DNA of 64,000 bases from contig NC_087067.1 of assembly GCF_963678635.1 (NCBI RefSeq), positions 44,953,629 through 45,017,628 of the forward strand, read 5' to 3'. This document shows positions 1 to 11,645 of this stretch, piece by piece (the first letter of the stretch is position 1; each line of letters begins with the position of its first letter). The position numbers and the translations under genes are program-made. A model generated the notes under the pieces. The model was not told the DNA's origin. It searched no databases and saw only the letters and a list, made by a program, of their open reading frames with translations. The DNA is from Symsagittifera roscoffensis. Its lineage: Eukaryota > Xenacoelomorpha > Acoela > Convolutidae.

Positions 1-4
1 GCAG

Positions 5-3000
5 AGGATCCTCACTGATCCAGAACCGGGCAAATTCACCCATCGCATTTACTACCTCGAAAAGTACACATCAATTCTAGAAAAAGTGTTACACCCATAA
101 TGTTTTCGTAGTTTTTTCTGCGGCCAAGTCGAGCGACGATACTTGCAGTCAGTCTAACCAGTAAACGCATTTCTAACCAGTAAATTTAGAAGTATTATTT
201 AACTGCTTCATCAACTTCCCACTTTTGGTTACAGTCCACCATCAACTTAAGTGTCAAGTTTTTTGAAGTATGTTAATTGATTGGATCCTGTTCCTAAATC
301 CGCCTCCTTTGTTCTTTTGATTTCTTCAAAAATTCAAGATCTGTTTTTATATTTATTGAATTTTGTTAACTTTTCAGAAAATTTCCTAAAATCGTGACTT
401 CAATCTTGCCAAACAAATACTTCAGAGTGACAGAAAAGTCAGAGTCATTTCGAAATTTCACTGAGTCGAAGTATTCGGTGAGTACTGACGTAGTCTATAT
501 CTTAATTTAATTACCAAAATTTTTTTCATTTTCTCTTTTTTAGCATGACAGCATATCAGATGAGAAGTTTTCAATAACATTAACTTCAACGTCAGCCGAA
601 TCACATAAGCAAAATGTAATTTTTCAGCAATTATCTATTTTCAGTTAAAATTCAATGCATATATGCAAATAAAATAGTGAGTCACAAATGACTTTATCAA
701 TTTTAAACCAAATTATTATTTAAAAATAACAGTTTAATTATAGTTTTTTTTATCATTTATACAGATTTTCAATTTGACAGAAGAACAGCTGAAGTCACGA
801 AAATCGATCTTCGTAGACATCACGAAATGCTTCGACGAAAAAGTGAGTTCTAATTCTCTCTCAGTTCTGTTTCAGTCAAAATGTAAACGTACATAGGTAT
901 TCGGTAGAATAAATTGACGGGAGGTCGGTTGGCTTTTTTCTATCAATCATCTTGATTTTCGTAATGGGCTAACTTGGGTAAATAGCAAACCTGATTTTTT
1001 TTGGAAATCGTATTTTGATTACTTTTCGATAGTTTGAATGAAAAATATTTTTTTTGTCGGGGCTCGTCCCACTTTTCTCAAAATTACCGTACATTGTGTC
1101 TCCGAGGTAGTTTTCAAAGTAAAATTAAGGATTAAAAAGCCAAATAAATAGTAGCAAAGGTAGTTTTGAAAAATTTAGAAGACCAAAATGAGGAATGGTG
1201 GAGTTGTTTTGTTACTACGGATCGGAATGCATATCAGTTTTGACCACTAGCCAGAAATGCTAATTTGAGGCAGGAGCAGGCATTTCTTGTTTCAAAAGTT
1301 TTCAAAAAGTGCTCCAACATTTTCTTTATGAAGTTCTGAATAGTTTTTTGTGAAGGCTTCAAAGTCAACCAATCGACAAAAATTTAGGGCTCTTTTCCAG
1401 TTCCCCCCTTTCAAAATACCGAGTTTTATGTTTGTTTTACGTGTTATTACGGCTAAATGCGTGATGTTACGCTGTCAAGTATGAAGAACAAATCTGTTCA
1501 CAGTTCTCGATTTGTTCAGCACGCCAAATTTCATTGCACTATGACAACGTTAAATAAGCTTTTCAAAATTGAATTTGAAAGGGGGGAACTGGAAAAGAGC
1601 CAAATTTAGCAGGAGTTATAATGTCGGAATATACAATTTTTTCGAGTATACTTTTTGAAAAAAAAAATCACTTGATTCACTGGGCAGCACGTGCACTCTA
1701 TTCACGTGCTGACGTACTAAAATTCATCAAAGTTTAATTTATACTACCCGACTGCAGCCAATTCAATACATTTTAGGAAGTTTTATCTGTACTCTTGCTC
1801 TTGATATTGATAATAAATTTAAATTTCCTGGCTTCTCTGGCACAGTTGGCCTAGAGGTATCACGGAATTTTTGTAATTTTTTTAAATTTGAATTTGTTAA
1901 GTTTGGTACAATTATTCGGTACATCTTTGGTTTTATAAATTTTTGAGCTAACTTTAAATTTATTAGAGACAAATATGGAAGTTTTTATAATTGAATTTTT
2001 TCTAAAACTTGTCAATTTTTTGTATGACTAAATGGCATTCGTTTCATTTTGCCTGCTTGCTTGCAATGCTTTGTTAATGTGGTATTGAAATTGATGCAAA
2101 GCTTTGCTTCGCATTTGTGTAAAAACGTAAAAATTGTCTTTTTTGTTTTCCGAAATTAACTTTACTTCTTCACTTCATTCATATACTTTACTTCAAAGTT
2201 TTCTTGACGCCCGGGTCGAGATCCCGCTCAAAAACCGCTCAAGATATGAGCGGTTTGAGCGGTTTTTCAGCAAGATTTGAGCGGTTTGGGCGGTTTTTTT
2301 GGAAAAACCGCTCAAATCTTGCTTAAAAAACCGCTCAAAAACCGCTCATTTCTTGCGGTGATTTTTGAACGGTTTTTCAAGCAAGATTTGAGCGGTTTTA
2401 GAGCGGTTTTTGAGCGGTCTTATAAATAAAACCGATTAAAACCAACAAAAAGGCCTGGAAAGGTAATGTGACCCCGGGTTGACATCCCTAAACCGAAAAT
2501 GCTTATTTTAAATTTCCCCACACCGAAAAAGCTTATCATACAATTGCCTGCATCAAATGTATGGAAAAATGTTAATCATACAATTTTCATACAATTTCAA
2601 AAAACCATTGAAAAAAGATTCAATCTAGTTTCTCCGGCTATTTGAACCAAATACAACAGTCTGGTGATGAAAAATAACTACGTTTATTCGAACGTAGGCT
2701 GCTAAGTTTTGCACTACCAAAATTCCCAATTTAAGGTTTCATGGAAAATAAAACAATTGGATTACGTAATTGATTCTTTGTGTGGTGAGGGGAACGAGTG
2801 ATCAAAGGTTTACAAAATCAAGTTGCGAAATCACTGCAAGTTAAACTCATGCACTTTCATTTTTATCTCGTATCAAAACTCCTCTTTTGAGCAGGATTAC
2901 GAAGAGAGCGGTGACCCGACCAAGTTCGTCTCCGAGAGATTGAAGTTCGGACCCCTGCGAGGTTCTGATTGGGTCAGAGAGACAGACTGTCCCAATGTTC

Positions 3001-4520
3001 TTTATATCCACAAGATGTACTCTATCAATGTCGCCATGCCGGGTATAGGGCACGCAAAGCCAAAGATAATTGAGGTGAGTTTGACATTTATTAATAGCTC
3101 ATTAACAGCGATCGGATTTAGATGTCAAATTCAACCTCGAAATATGTATGTCAGTTAAAGGATCGACAGAAAACTGAGTCATTTGCGCATATGAATATTT
3201 GTAAAAAAAAAATAGATTTTTGATGCATCCATGATGAAGTTTTTTTTGACGGGAAGATTTCTCAACTAGTTCGCAAAATTTTTCAATTGCTCTTCTACAT
3301 TTCATAATTTTCAATTGATCTCATTTCGTGGTAAGCTTCTTACTTTTATCTCAGAATGTTCAATTAATCACAAAGCATAGACTTTTTATTTGAAAATTAA
3401 ATTCAACTATGTCAAAACCTAAAACGCGCAATTTTGATTCTTTTTTTAAGAATATTCTGTCAATCCTGCTTAAAACAGTGAATAATTTCAATTTATGGAC
3501 TCCGCTTAATCGTTTTTTTACGCAACGCAGTAGTTTTGTAAATTTTTGGCCGGAAATTATTTCTGAATTGTTTAAAAAAGAGTTTTCTTTACATATTTCA
3601 TGCCCAATCTCCAAAATTTTGTCAAGAATTTTGAGATCTTTCAAAGATATCAAAAATTGACAAACCTGGGGTAGATGAATAATCAGGACAAGATGAAGTT
3701 TTTTTCACCATTTGCAAAAACTTAACCTCAATTCCAAGTTTGATGAGTGTCTGTAGCCAAAAACTTCTCTCATCTCGGTAATTGATTTTTTTTCACAGCA
3801 GCGAAGATCCCAATGTTTAATGATACAATTAATTCGATTAGTAATTTTAGCAATAGCGTGCTGAGGAGTTAGGGGTATAAAGTAGTAGACCATTCATTTG
3901 AATTTTTTGCAAAGGGTCATTTTGGTACTATTTCATTCACAACATACAACCAATCGGCCCCCATACGCACGTATTTTGCTCAGGGAAGGTTAAACTCAAT
4001 CTTTTGGTTTGAAAAATTTTAAAAATATCAAAAATGCCATTTTACACAAAAAAAATTGCTTGCGGCGGAAAAAAAACGGATTTTTAAAGCTCGCCCTCCT
4101 CCATTTTCCCTCGCCGAGAAAACTTTGTAAAAACAGGCCAAAAAATGCTTTCTTTTGGCGCGTGCTACCCGCTCAAATACAGTGCCACTATACTAATTGA
4201 CTTTACATTGACTCGGAAGTTTTTGACAGTTGATCAAATCCCTGAGAGAGAAATAACCACTCCCCCCCCCCCCCCCCCCCCCACCCTCCTCTAAATTTCT
4301 TACCGCCTCTCCACATGATTTGCATCCATTTGTAATTGCGTGTTGTGCGCGTTGTGTTGTCTAGACGTTGACGCGGATGATGTACAAGTTCTACCGACAG
4401 ATGTTCTGCTGGACTGACGAGTGGCTGCATTACTCCATGCAGGACGTGGAAGAGCTGGAGAGAGTGGTCAAGATAGAACTCAAAAAAGTAGTGTCTTTCA
4501 TGTTTTTTCATTTTTATTAG
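5..4520 (+). CDS. Phosphatidylinositol transfer protein (PITP) domain gene, C-terminal part, split by introns
   Basis: Exons read from splice sites and similarity: 5-64, 378-477, 544-615, 765-842, 2895-3074 and 4365-4487 (or on to the TAG at 4518-4520). Joined, they follow the PITP fold in order. They show PGKFTHRIYYLEK (family: PGQYTHKIYHLES), then EKFSITLTS and NIFNLTEEQL, then DYEESGDPTKF, LKFGPLRGSDW and the C-terminal CWTDEWLHYSMQDVEELE helix. The EKFS, NxFNL and CWxDEW features resemble class II (RdgB/PITPNM) PITPs more than class I. Family role: transfer of phosphatidylinositol and a second lipid between membranes. The exons at 544, 765, 2895 and 4365 join in phase 0. Exon 5-64 ends in phase 0, but exon 378-477 is open only if two bases are carried over, so one base is out of register there. 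The gene starts before the window. No DDHD or LNS2 domain is visible downstream, so it may end at 4520. Confidence 0.82.
1388..1601 (+). mobile_element. TIR element, GGCTCTTTTCC family, copy 1
   Basis: A 214-bp non-autonomous element. Its left end GGCTCTTTTCCAGTTCCCCC is the inverse complement of its right end GGGGGAACTGGAAAAGAGCC. It is flanked by a perfect 8-bp duplication, AAATTTAG, at 1380-1387 and 1602-1609. It is almost the same sequence as the copy at 48061-48279. An 8-bp duplication is usual for hAT-type and P-type transposons, but the termini do not start with the usual hAT CA(G), so the superfamily is left open. No coding capacity. Confidence 0.85.
2222..2436. repeat. Cluster of GAGCGGTTT motifs in both orientations
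   Basis: About fifteen copies of GAGCGGTTT or its complement AAACCGCTC, alternating in direction, so the stretch can fold into many alternative hairpins. Related strings flank it: CCCGGGTCGAGATCCC on the left (about 2211) and CCCCGGGTTGACATCCC on the right (about 2472). Probably the inside of a non-autonomous DNA element lying in the PITP intron. No target duplication was found. Confidence 0.6.
3075..4364 (+). other. Intron of the PITP gene with degenerate repeat and poly-C run
   Basis: Lies between PITP exons, donor GTGAGT at 3075 and acceptor TTGTCTAG ending at 4364. Around 4060-4300 are fragments resembling the CAGGGGCGGAT-type element seen at 19094: AAAACAGGCCAAAAAATGC, TTTTGGCGCGTGCTACCCGCTC and a run of about 22 C at 4261-4282. 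The copy is too decayed to bound. Nothing coding is seen. Confidence 0.55.
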
Positions 4521-7500
4521 AATTTTTTTCATGAGTTGTCTCGCTAAATTGTCATGAAATTTGATGTGTTACTAAATTATTCAATGCTGGAGACGGTGGC
4601 TACGAAAGATCTCGGCGTTATTTTCTATGTTTTTTTTTTACAATTTTTCTTCGTTCAATTGTCATGATAATTGAGATGCAACCTAATTATTCAACTGCAA
4701 ATACAATTAGTCTCCCTATAATTTAAGATCCAATTCAACAGTGATGGACTAAAATCATATCAACAATGGCGAATTGTATAAAAAGTAGAGCATTGATTTT
4801 TCAGTTGCGGAGTGACAAAGAAGCGAGAGGAATTTCATCTTGACGAAGGGAGACGAAGACTCTCTGATTTTGCATTGACTCGGTTTAATGTTTCTGAGCT
4901 CTGAGAACTTCTTGCACTAATTCTAAATCAAACTCTCTGATGTTATTAGACGTGAAAAATTGCACCTATTGAACTACCATCAAACCTGAAAAGTTTGAAA
5001 AAAATAATCAAGGTCCATATTGCCAAAAACTTCAGTTTTGTTCAGAACACTCAAAAAGTGAAAAAATTATTCTGGACTCAGGTGGTGTTTTTTCAGCGCA
5101 GAATCAGGCTCGTCGATAAATCATATGAACAGATTGAGTGATCTCGCATATTGGATTTCTTTTTAACTCGTAATTCTGATTCCAAAAATGCGTTTTTGAT
5201 TGTTCTCAATATAATAGAAGTTATTTCTGAACTTCAATTTACTTTGAGTTGGCTGTCCAGCCTGAAGTAACTTCTATTATATTCAGAACAGAATCAGAAA
5301 CACCAACTCAAAGTAAATTGAAATTCAAAAAGTCTCAAACGCAACGAAAACAGTATATTTTTAACCGATCGCAAAAAAACTGGGAATAAAAACTGAAAAA
5401 TAAAAAAATTAACGATGAATTTTTTTTGCAGTGATTTTTTAAAACCTTGCGTTTTTGAATTGAAAAATGTGTATGCAAAGGTTTTAAAAAAAACTATATT
5501 TTTACTCCCATGGGTTATATAAAATAAAAAAAACGAACTATTTGGCGTCCGGTAATGCAATCATACGTGAACGGCGAATTGAATCATTCCAAAAGGAATT
5601 GAGGCTAACATTTTGGTTTAGTTATTGCGTTACCAGACGCCAAATCGATTGTTTTTTTTTATTTTACTTGACGCATTCGGCACGAACAAAATTGATATAT
5701 TTTTCTTTGAAGATTTTATTTTCTACACATTTTTCAAACCAAAAGACTTTTCATCGCTGTAAAAGAGTAAATAAATAATTCAGGGCTCTTGCTAGATACG
5801 AGCAGTCTCGCTCAACTTTGTAATTAATATTTTGCCAGTAAAGGCAAGCTTGTGCAAAAGCGAGCGCAAGTATAAAAGCACTTAAGGGGAAAATTTATTT
5901 TTGATTTCGGAGTCATTTTTCGAATTTATACGAATTAAAATGATTTTCTTTTCATTACACAAAAAATTTTCTTAGCACGGTTTTTATTTGTTAGTGAAAT
6001 TTTGAACCACGGCTTACACTTTGTTAATTTTGCGGGGGAAACCGCAATATACCAATGATCTAACCACAATGCACATACCGATTTAACTTTTTTGTTAAAT
6101 CGTTAATCATGACGACAAATATTTTGGGTTTACATATTTAGCAGTCTAGAACGCTCGTATTATTACGAAGCGAAGTGGAAATTAAGTTGTTAATACTTGA
6201 GCACTGTTTAAGAACTGATGAAATATTTCGTAAACTGTAACACTCTTTTCGATTCAAAACGTCTTCCTCTAACTTACGTTGGAGGAGCAATGTTATCTTG
6301 TGACAAATTCGTTTTCGAATATAAATTACAGTTTTATTTATTTAGGCAAATGATGAGAAGCATTTTTAATGATTACTCCTGACTGAATACTGAATAAGAC
6401 CGAATTATTTTTGAGTTACTTTCCTAGTTTTTTTTCTTTTTCGATTTTTACCTAAATGTGTAAGTACCCTTGCGATAAGCAAGGGTATTGCAACCGCGTA
6501 CTAGAATTTTTCCCCTAAACAACTTTTTCCACAGAATTCGCACGTTATTTTGTTCGCATGTGTTTTACTGCAAAGGAAAATGTAGTATTTGCATGTAAGG
6601 TATGGGCCTTGTATGCCTGTTATGAGTTCCTTCAATAAAGTTTCGGTTTTTTTTCGGCACTTGAGTGTCGGCTTTATTTCCGTCGGCTCATTTTCCGAAG
6701 GTTTTTCTTTCAATTTTTTTTGTTGGTTTTTATCAGAATGGTTGAAATCTTACAAAATGTGTTGGACAAAGTTTAATCACATTCGCAGGCCCTTCCTAAT
6801 AAAAAAGATTCGATTTTTGTTCAGAAATGTTTCAAATTTTTTCATTTTCATTTTCAGTTTGCACAATACATTTGATTTTAACCTTTTGAGCTTTTGTTTG
6901 CTCAATCAGCTGTTTTAATTATATTTTTTTGATGTAGGTAATTGAGTTCACGTGTTTTTGCATTTTTTTTTGTTTGTCAAGTTTTTCTACAACAATTGAA
7001 AATGTGTTCTCATTGCTTTTTAGCCCGTATTGGTTTGAAAAGTAGCCGCAACAACTGAAAAATGAACGAGAACCAAGCAGGCCTGAAATGCCAGCAAATC
7101 AGAATTAATTAGTTTCTGAATTGCTGAAATGTTATCAAATCAAAATTTTTTAATATCAATTTTTTTGATAACTTTGTTTAGAATAGCTTGACGAATTTGT
7201 CATTTTTCCTTTTTTTGATCGGTAATTAAAAAACTTTGTTTAATTTTTTCTCACGTTGAGTTAATTTTGAGCTGCTTTTGCACTATATTTTTCTAAAGAA
7301 TAGTTCAATGTCTTGTCTTTTTCTTTAATATTTGGTAAACTTTAATAAACCATTTTTTTCTGTCAACTTATTGTTCTTGTCTTATCGCATTTTCTTTTTT
7401 TTTTGGGAATGAATGTCGAAGTTTTTTTAGCTGTTCAAAATCATTTGATTTTTGTAGCAATGTCTAGTCCTAGTTCTTGTGTTTTCTATATTTCAATAGT

Positions 7501-8689
7501 TTTTTTCTGATCTATTTATTGTTGAACAAAAAAATAAATTTTAAGTTTTTGAATTGTGGAAATGATTTTCGAAAATGTTTGCGAATTATGTCATTGTCAC
7601 TAATGTTGTGTTTTTGTTTGAATTGTTTTCAGGTTTTCAGATCACGTTCATGGTGTTTTTTAATTAATTTGTCTAGACTTCTGAAAAATTGAAAAACTTT
7701 GTTCGGTATCTATAAGTCTTTTAACTCTGGTTCACTTTTAAATAAGTAATTAGTGGTTTTTGGTTCTTTCATCAATCCAATTTACCAGTGGTTCGATCGC
7801 GTGTCTTCGGAAGACATCGATGTATAGCAGGCAGGTTTAAAAAGCAAAATGGACGATGGCTGATTTTGTTGCTGATATATTTTTAAAAAATATATATTTT
7901 TACAACAATTTTGTAATCTGATTTTTAATATTTTTTTCTTGAATTACAATTTTTTCATCACAATTTTAAATCTTAAGAAAAATGAGTTTTTCTTCCTCAA
8001 ATTTTTTTTCGATGATAGGGGAAAAAATTCCGCGCTTTCTGCGAAAAGAAGCAGTTAATAATCAAGACAAAGGGGAAAGAAAGGTTAATAATCAAGACGG
8101 GTAAAAAGAAAAAATTTTTATGGTTTTGTTTTACTTTTTAAAAAAGCCAAAAAAAGAACGGTATCATTGGGATTTCTTCAATTTCACTATAAAGGTGTAA
8201 AGTTGCTTTCTCAAAAAGGTTTTTGTTTCTATTGGGAGAATTTCTACTGAAAACTTCTCATCAAATTCAAAAAAGTGCACAAGTTTTTGCTGTAATCCCA
8301 GTTAATACGCTGGATACAAACGAAGGACCAAAGTAACTACGCAGAAACGAAGTGTATCTTTTTCTCTGTTACGGAAAAAAAAATTTTATAGATGATTGAA
8401 TCAGAAAATTGTTACCATGGAAAAAACTGAAAACAAACTTTTTTTTAGGAAAAAAAAACAAATTAACTTACTTGAACTGCTTGAAATGCCTCAAGCGGAA
8501 TTAGACGGATTGAAAGTTGAACAGGGACAGAAATAAAATTTAAAAATTAAAGAGATCTCTACGGCCAAAAACTGATGAGTTAGAAGTTTTCATAGAACGT
8601 TTGAAATTTAAACCAACAGTAATTTGTCTCACTTAGACGTGATTATCTGAAAAAAAAAGTCTAAAATCAAACTAGGTTTAAAAGGCTAC
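4521..8689. other. Intergenic region without recognisable gene
   Basis: AT-rich, no recognisable protein. It contains an inverted-repeat patch at 5213-5330 (ATAATAGAAGTTA... against TAACTTCTATTAT, and TTTACTTTGAGTTGG against CCAACTCAAAGTAAA), a TIR element at 5522-5665, a small hairpin TACCCTTGCGATAAGCAAGGGTA split about 6468-6487, and a direct repeat TTAATAATCAAGAC near 8055 and 8083. Short open frames here have no protein-like composition. Confidence 0.5.
5522..5665. mobile_element. Short palindromic TIR element (ATTTGGCGTC ends)
   Basis: About 144 bp. The left arm contains ATTTGGCGTCCGGTAA and the right arm TTACCAGACGCCAAAT. Pairing continues outward into AAAATAAAAAAAACGA against TTGTTTTTTTTATTTT, giving arms of about 36 bp around a 70-bp centre. 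The structure is that of a MITE. No second copy and no certain target duplication were found in the window. Confidence 0.6.
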
Positions 8690-10540
8690 TAAAGAATGAA
8701 GGACTGCTCTCGCTCCAAAAGGGGTAGAGGGGTGGCTCTTTATGTACAAAACTGAGCCAAAACATTTGCAAAATAAGAAACCAAGGACAACTCGATATAA
8801 ATCATGTCAGGCAGTTTTGCAAATATTCAAATAAAAAAAAACATTCGTACCATATGTCTACATACCAACAAAATCTGTCCAGGGTAAAATTGCTAACAAA
8901 TTTGAAAACCAGCTTGACAGTATCCTTATTGGCCCGGCAGATGAGCCTAGTGATTGTGGCTAGTTCAACAAAGATTTCTACAAAATTTGAAGTAAAAAAA
9001 CTAAGTTGGCATAATAATGCAAGGAAGCAACCTCTTCTGGAGAAACCAAAATGAGCCAACAATTGAAAAGTAAGTTTGTGAATCTTCAAACGGAATTTTG
9101 TGGCAAAAATATGTGGCGAAAATTGGCGTCTTAAAACAAAAAATTACGATCTGTTTTTCAAATCCAAAAATCTCAATTAAAAAATTAAAACTGACTTATT
9201 TGATTATTTTTTCAAAAATTCTGTACAAAAACTTCTCAAGAACTTGAATTCACCAAACAATACAACCGAACACGGCATAAAATAAACAAACGAGACTCTA
9301 CCGAAAAACTCACCTTTTTTGTACAACACGAGCTACATAAGAACTGGAATGATTTTCATACATCAAAAATAAGTGTAAATCAAACTGCTATGACATCAAT
9401 TGTGTTTTTGTAAATCACATAAACGAGTTACTTGCTAACCTAATTGAAATAATTTTTGAAGAATGTGTTGAAAAGGAATTTTTTACAAATGCTTAAAAAT
9501 CGCAAAAATTGTACCAATTTATAAAAGTGAAGGAAAAAAGATCGTGAAAATTTTAGACTAAATTTTTTTTGCCAGTTATTTTGAAACTTTTTAAAGGACT
9601 AACTTACAATAGCATGAGCCAGTTTTTTCAAAAATTTGAACGGCTGTCACATAGACGAGTGGGATTTCGGTAAAAACGAAGAACAACAGATGCAATTAAA
9701 TTACTCAAGAAAAATAGAAAATTTGAAATAAAAAGAGCACATTTTTCAGATTTAAAAAAAAAGCAAATAATATTGTTAATAATTCTATTTTACTTCAAAA
9801 ACTCGATGACATGGGCTTCCGATGACCTGTAAACAAGATTTTTAAATCGTACTAATCAGATCGTACGCAGTATAAAGAATCCGAAAATACAAATTTTCAT
9901 TTTTTGAATGTGAAGGTGCAGTACCGCAAGGCTCAACTATAGGTCCATTGCTTTTCATAGTATATGTAAGTGATTTGTCTGTCAACGTAAGCACTAGCCA
10001 AATTAACCTACATCTTTATGCGGACAAAACAATCAATAAAACAAGTGAAACATGCCTACAACTAACAAAGGTACATCAAGCAGTCTTGGATGAGGCCAAC
10101 AAAAAGATGTGCAAAAACAACAAACTGTGCGAAAAAAATAGAAATCAAATTTGGAAAAATTAGTAGCCTGGAAAGACTGTATTTCTTTGAATAACAAAAA
10201 AATTGTACAAATGCAATTTTTTAGATAGCTAAGAGAACATATAGACTCAAAAGTTGATTTTTCACGCTTTTTGGAAAAAAAATATCGAACAAATTGATCC
10301 AATTTTGCGGAATGCTCCATAAATTGCACAAGTACTTGGAGCCGGTCAAACTGGTCCAGACATATAAAATATACGTTCAACCGACTTCACAATACAGGAT
10401 ATTTTCGTACGCCAATTCAGACATAACATCAATCAAGCCACTTGAGGTTAAATATAAAGAAAAATCGTAATTTTTGTTTCGTTAAAAGAGAAAAAATTTA
10501 ATAAGGGAACTACGCGTAAAATTTTCAATTTTCTCACTAA
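8690..10540 (+). mobile_element. Degenerate LINE (non-LTR retrotransposon), plus strand
   Basis: Several broken frames match a non-LTR retrotransposon in the correct order. At about 8695-8755 is an endonuclease-type string (KRGRGVALYVQN). At about 9640-9740 are RVGFR and RTTDAIKLLKK, followed by a string like the palm motif A region (AHFSDLKKK). At about 9925-9985 is AVPQGSTIGPLLFIVYVSDL. At 10017-10028 the catalytic box reads YADK instead of YADD. Stops and frameshifts are frequent, so the copy is dead. Boundaries are estimates; no target duplication or 3' tail was identified. Confidence 0.75.
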
Positions 10541-11645
10541 CAGTTGTTCGCATACCAAATTCTGAAAAGATTAACAAAACTCATTCGGAAGGGCCCGTTT
10601 ATAAGAGCCGTTTTAGAAGAGCCCGCTGATTCACACGCGCACGCCGTCATCTGAAACTGTTCAAAAAGATTTTTTCTTGATCATCCCGCACACAACCACA
10701 TGATGAACCTTGAAAAAACACCAAAATCATAAGAGATCTCTTTAAAAAATAAGGCAAGCGTTTAACCTAGTTACAACAGTTTTTCCAATTTGGCCAGAGT
10801 TCGTCAAAATAGCAACAAAAATTCAAACGAACTTTTTTAACCATTATTTTCTAAAAATTTTAATCTTGGATAATAGGGCGATTCCCGATTTTTTAATTGT
10901 TTAAAAATCCAAGGAAATGACTTCATATAGGTAAATTGTTCCGTTTTTTTTTAGAATGTTTTACATTCGATTTCAGTAACTTGATCAAAAAAATTTGAAT
11001 TTCGAGCAGCTGCATATTTTGCTGTGCGCGCCTAATGCTAGATTCGCTTTTTTTTTGCTTGCGGCGCTTGAAAACAGACCGTAAGGTCTAATAGCGTGCT
11101 CCCAATCTAATTTCAGCCAATAATTTTGCTAAATTTTGTGTCGTATTGCTCACTCTATTTTAATTATTAGGTTTTTTTCAGCAAAATGTATTTGTTGATT
11201 GATAATAAAAAAAATAACTTTTTTTGGTCAACATTTGGTCAGCTATTTTTGGTTCATTCAAACATTTCGGTAATATGTGGTCATTTGGTCCATTCAAATA
11301 TTCTAGTATTTAGTTTGGGGAACTTCTATTTTATCCTGGGACTTCAGTCGCAAGCAAGCTGAGAGTCTTCGTTCAGTAAAATAAATAGCTGTAAAACAGC
11401 CAAAAAATGTGTTAGTATTGAACGAAACCAGTAGACGAGGTAAAATAATTTTGCGATCCGAACACACTGTGTTGCTTGTGTAGGATTATTCCTCTTTCAT
11501 TAATAAATTTTCTACTTTGAAAAAATATTCAATCTGATACATGAGAGGAATACACGTCAAATTCGTAGTATATTTGAAGTCAAAAATCGGGCTGAAATGG
11601 AATTTTTGATGTGATTTTTATTTTTTTCATAATCAGTCCAAAAGT
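10541..11645. other. Intergenic region upstream of the SLC26-like gene's 3' end
   Basis: No gene seen. The tail of the LINE at 8690-10540 fades out here. On the minus strand an AATAAA signal at 11623-11618 lies about 23 nt past the SLC26-like stop codon, which suggests a very short 3' UTR for that gene. Confidence 0.5.

Larger units (their letters stand above)
843..2894 (+). other. Long intron of the PITP gene carrying repeats
   Basis: Intron between the exons ending at 842 and starting at 2895, about 2.05 kb, GT donor at 843 and TTTTGAGCAG acceptor. No coding signal is seen in it. It holds a TIR element at 1388-1601 and a cluster of GAGCGGTTT motifs at 2222-2436. A tRNA A-box-like string (GTTGGCCTAGAGGT, near 1847) has no B box and is not called. 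Confidence 0.7.

Noticed and set aside
1763-1972. Possible tRNA A box (GTTGGCCTAGAGGT) near 1847
   Set aside because: No B box at the right distance and no cloverleaf pairing.
4203-4532. A 109-codon minus-strand frame with poly-Gly
   Set aside because: It lies opposite a PITP exon and the poly-Gly is the poly-C tract read in reverse.
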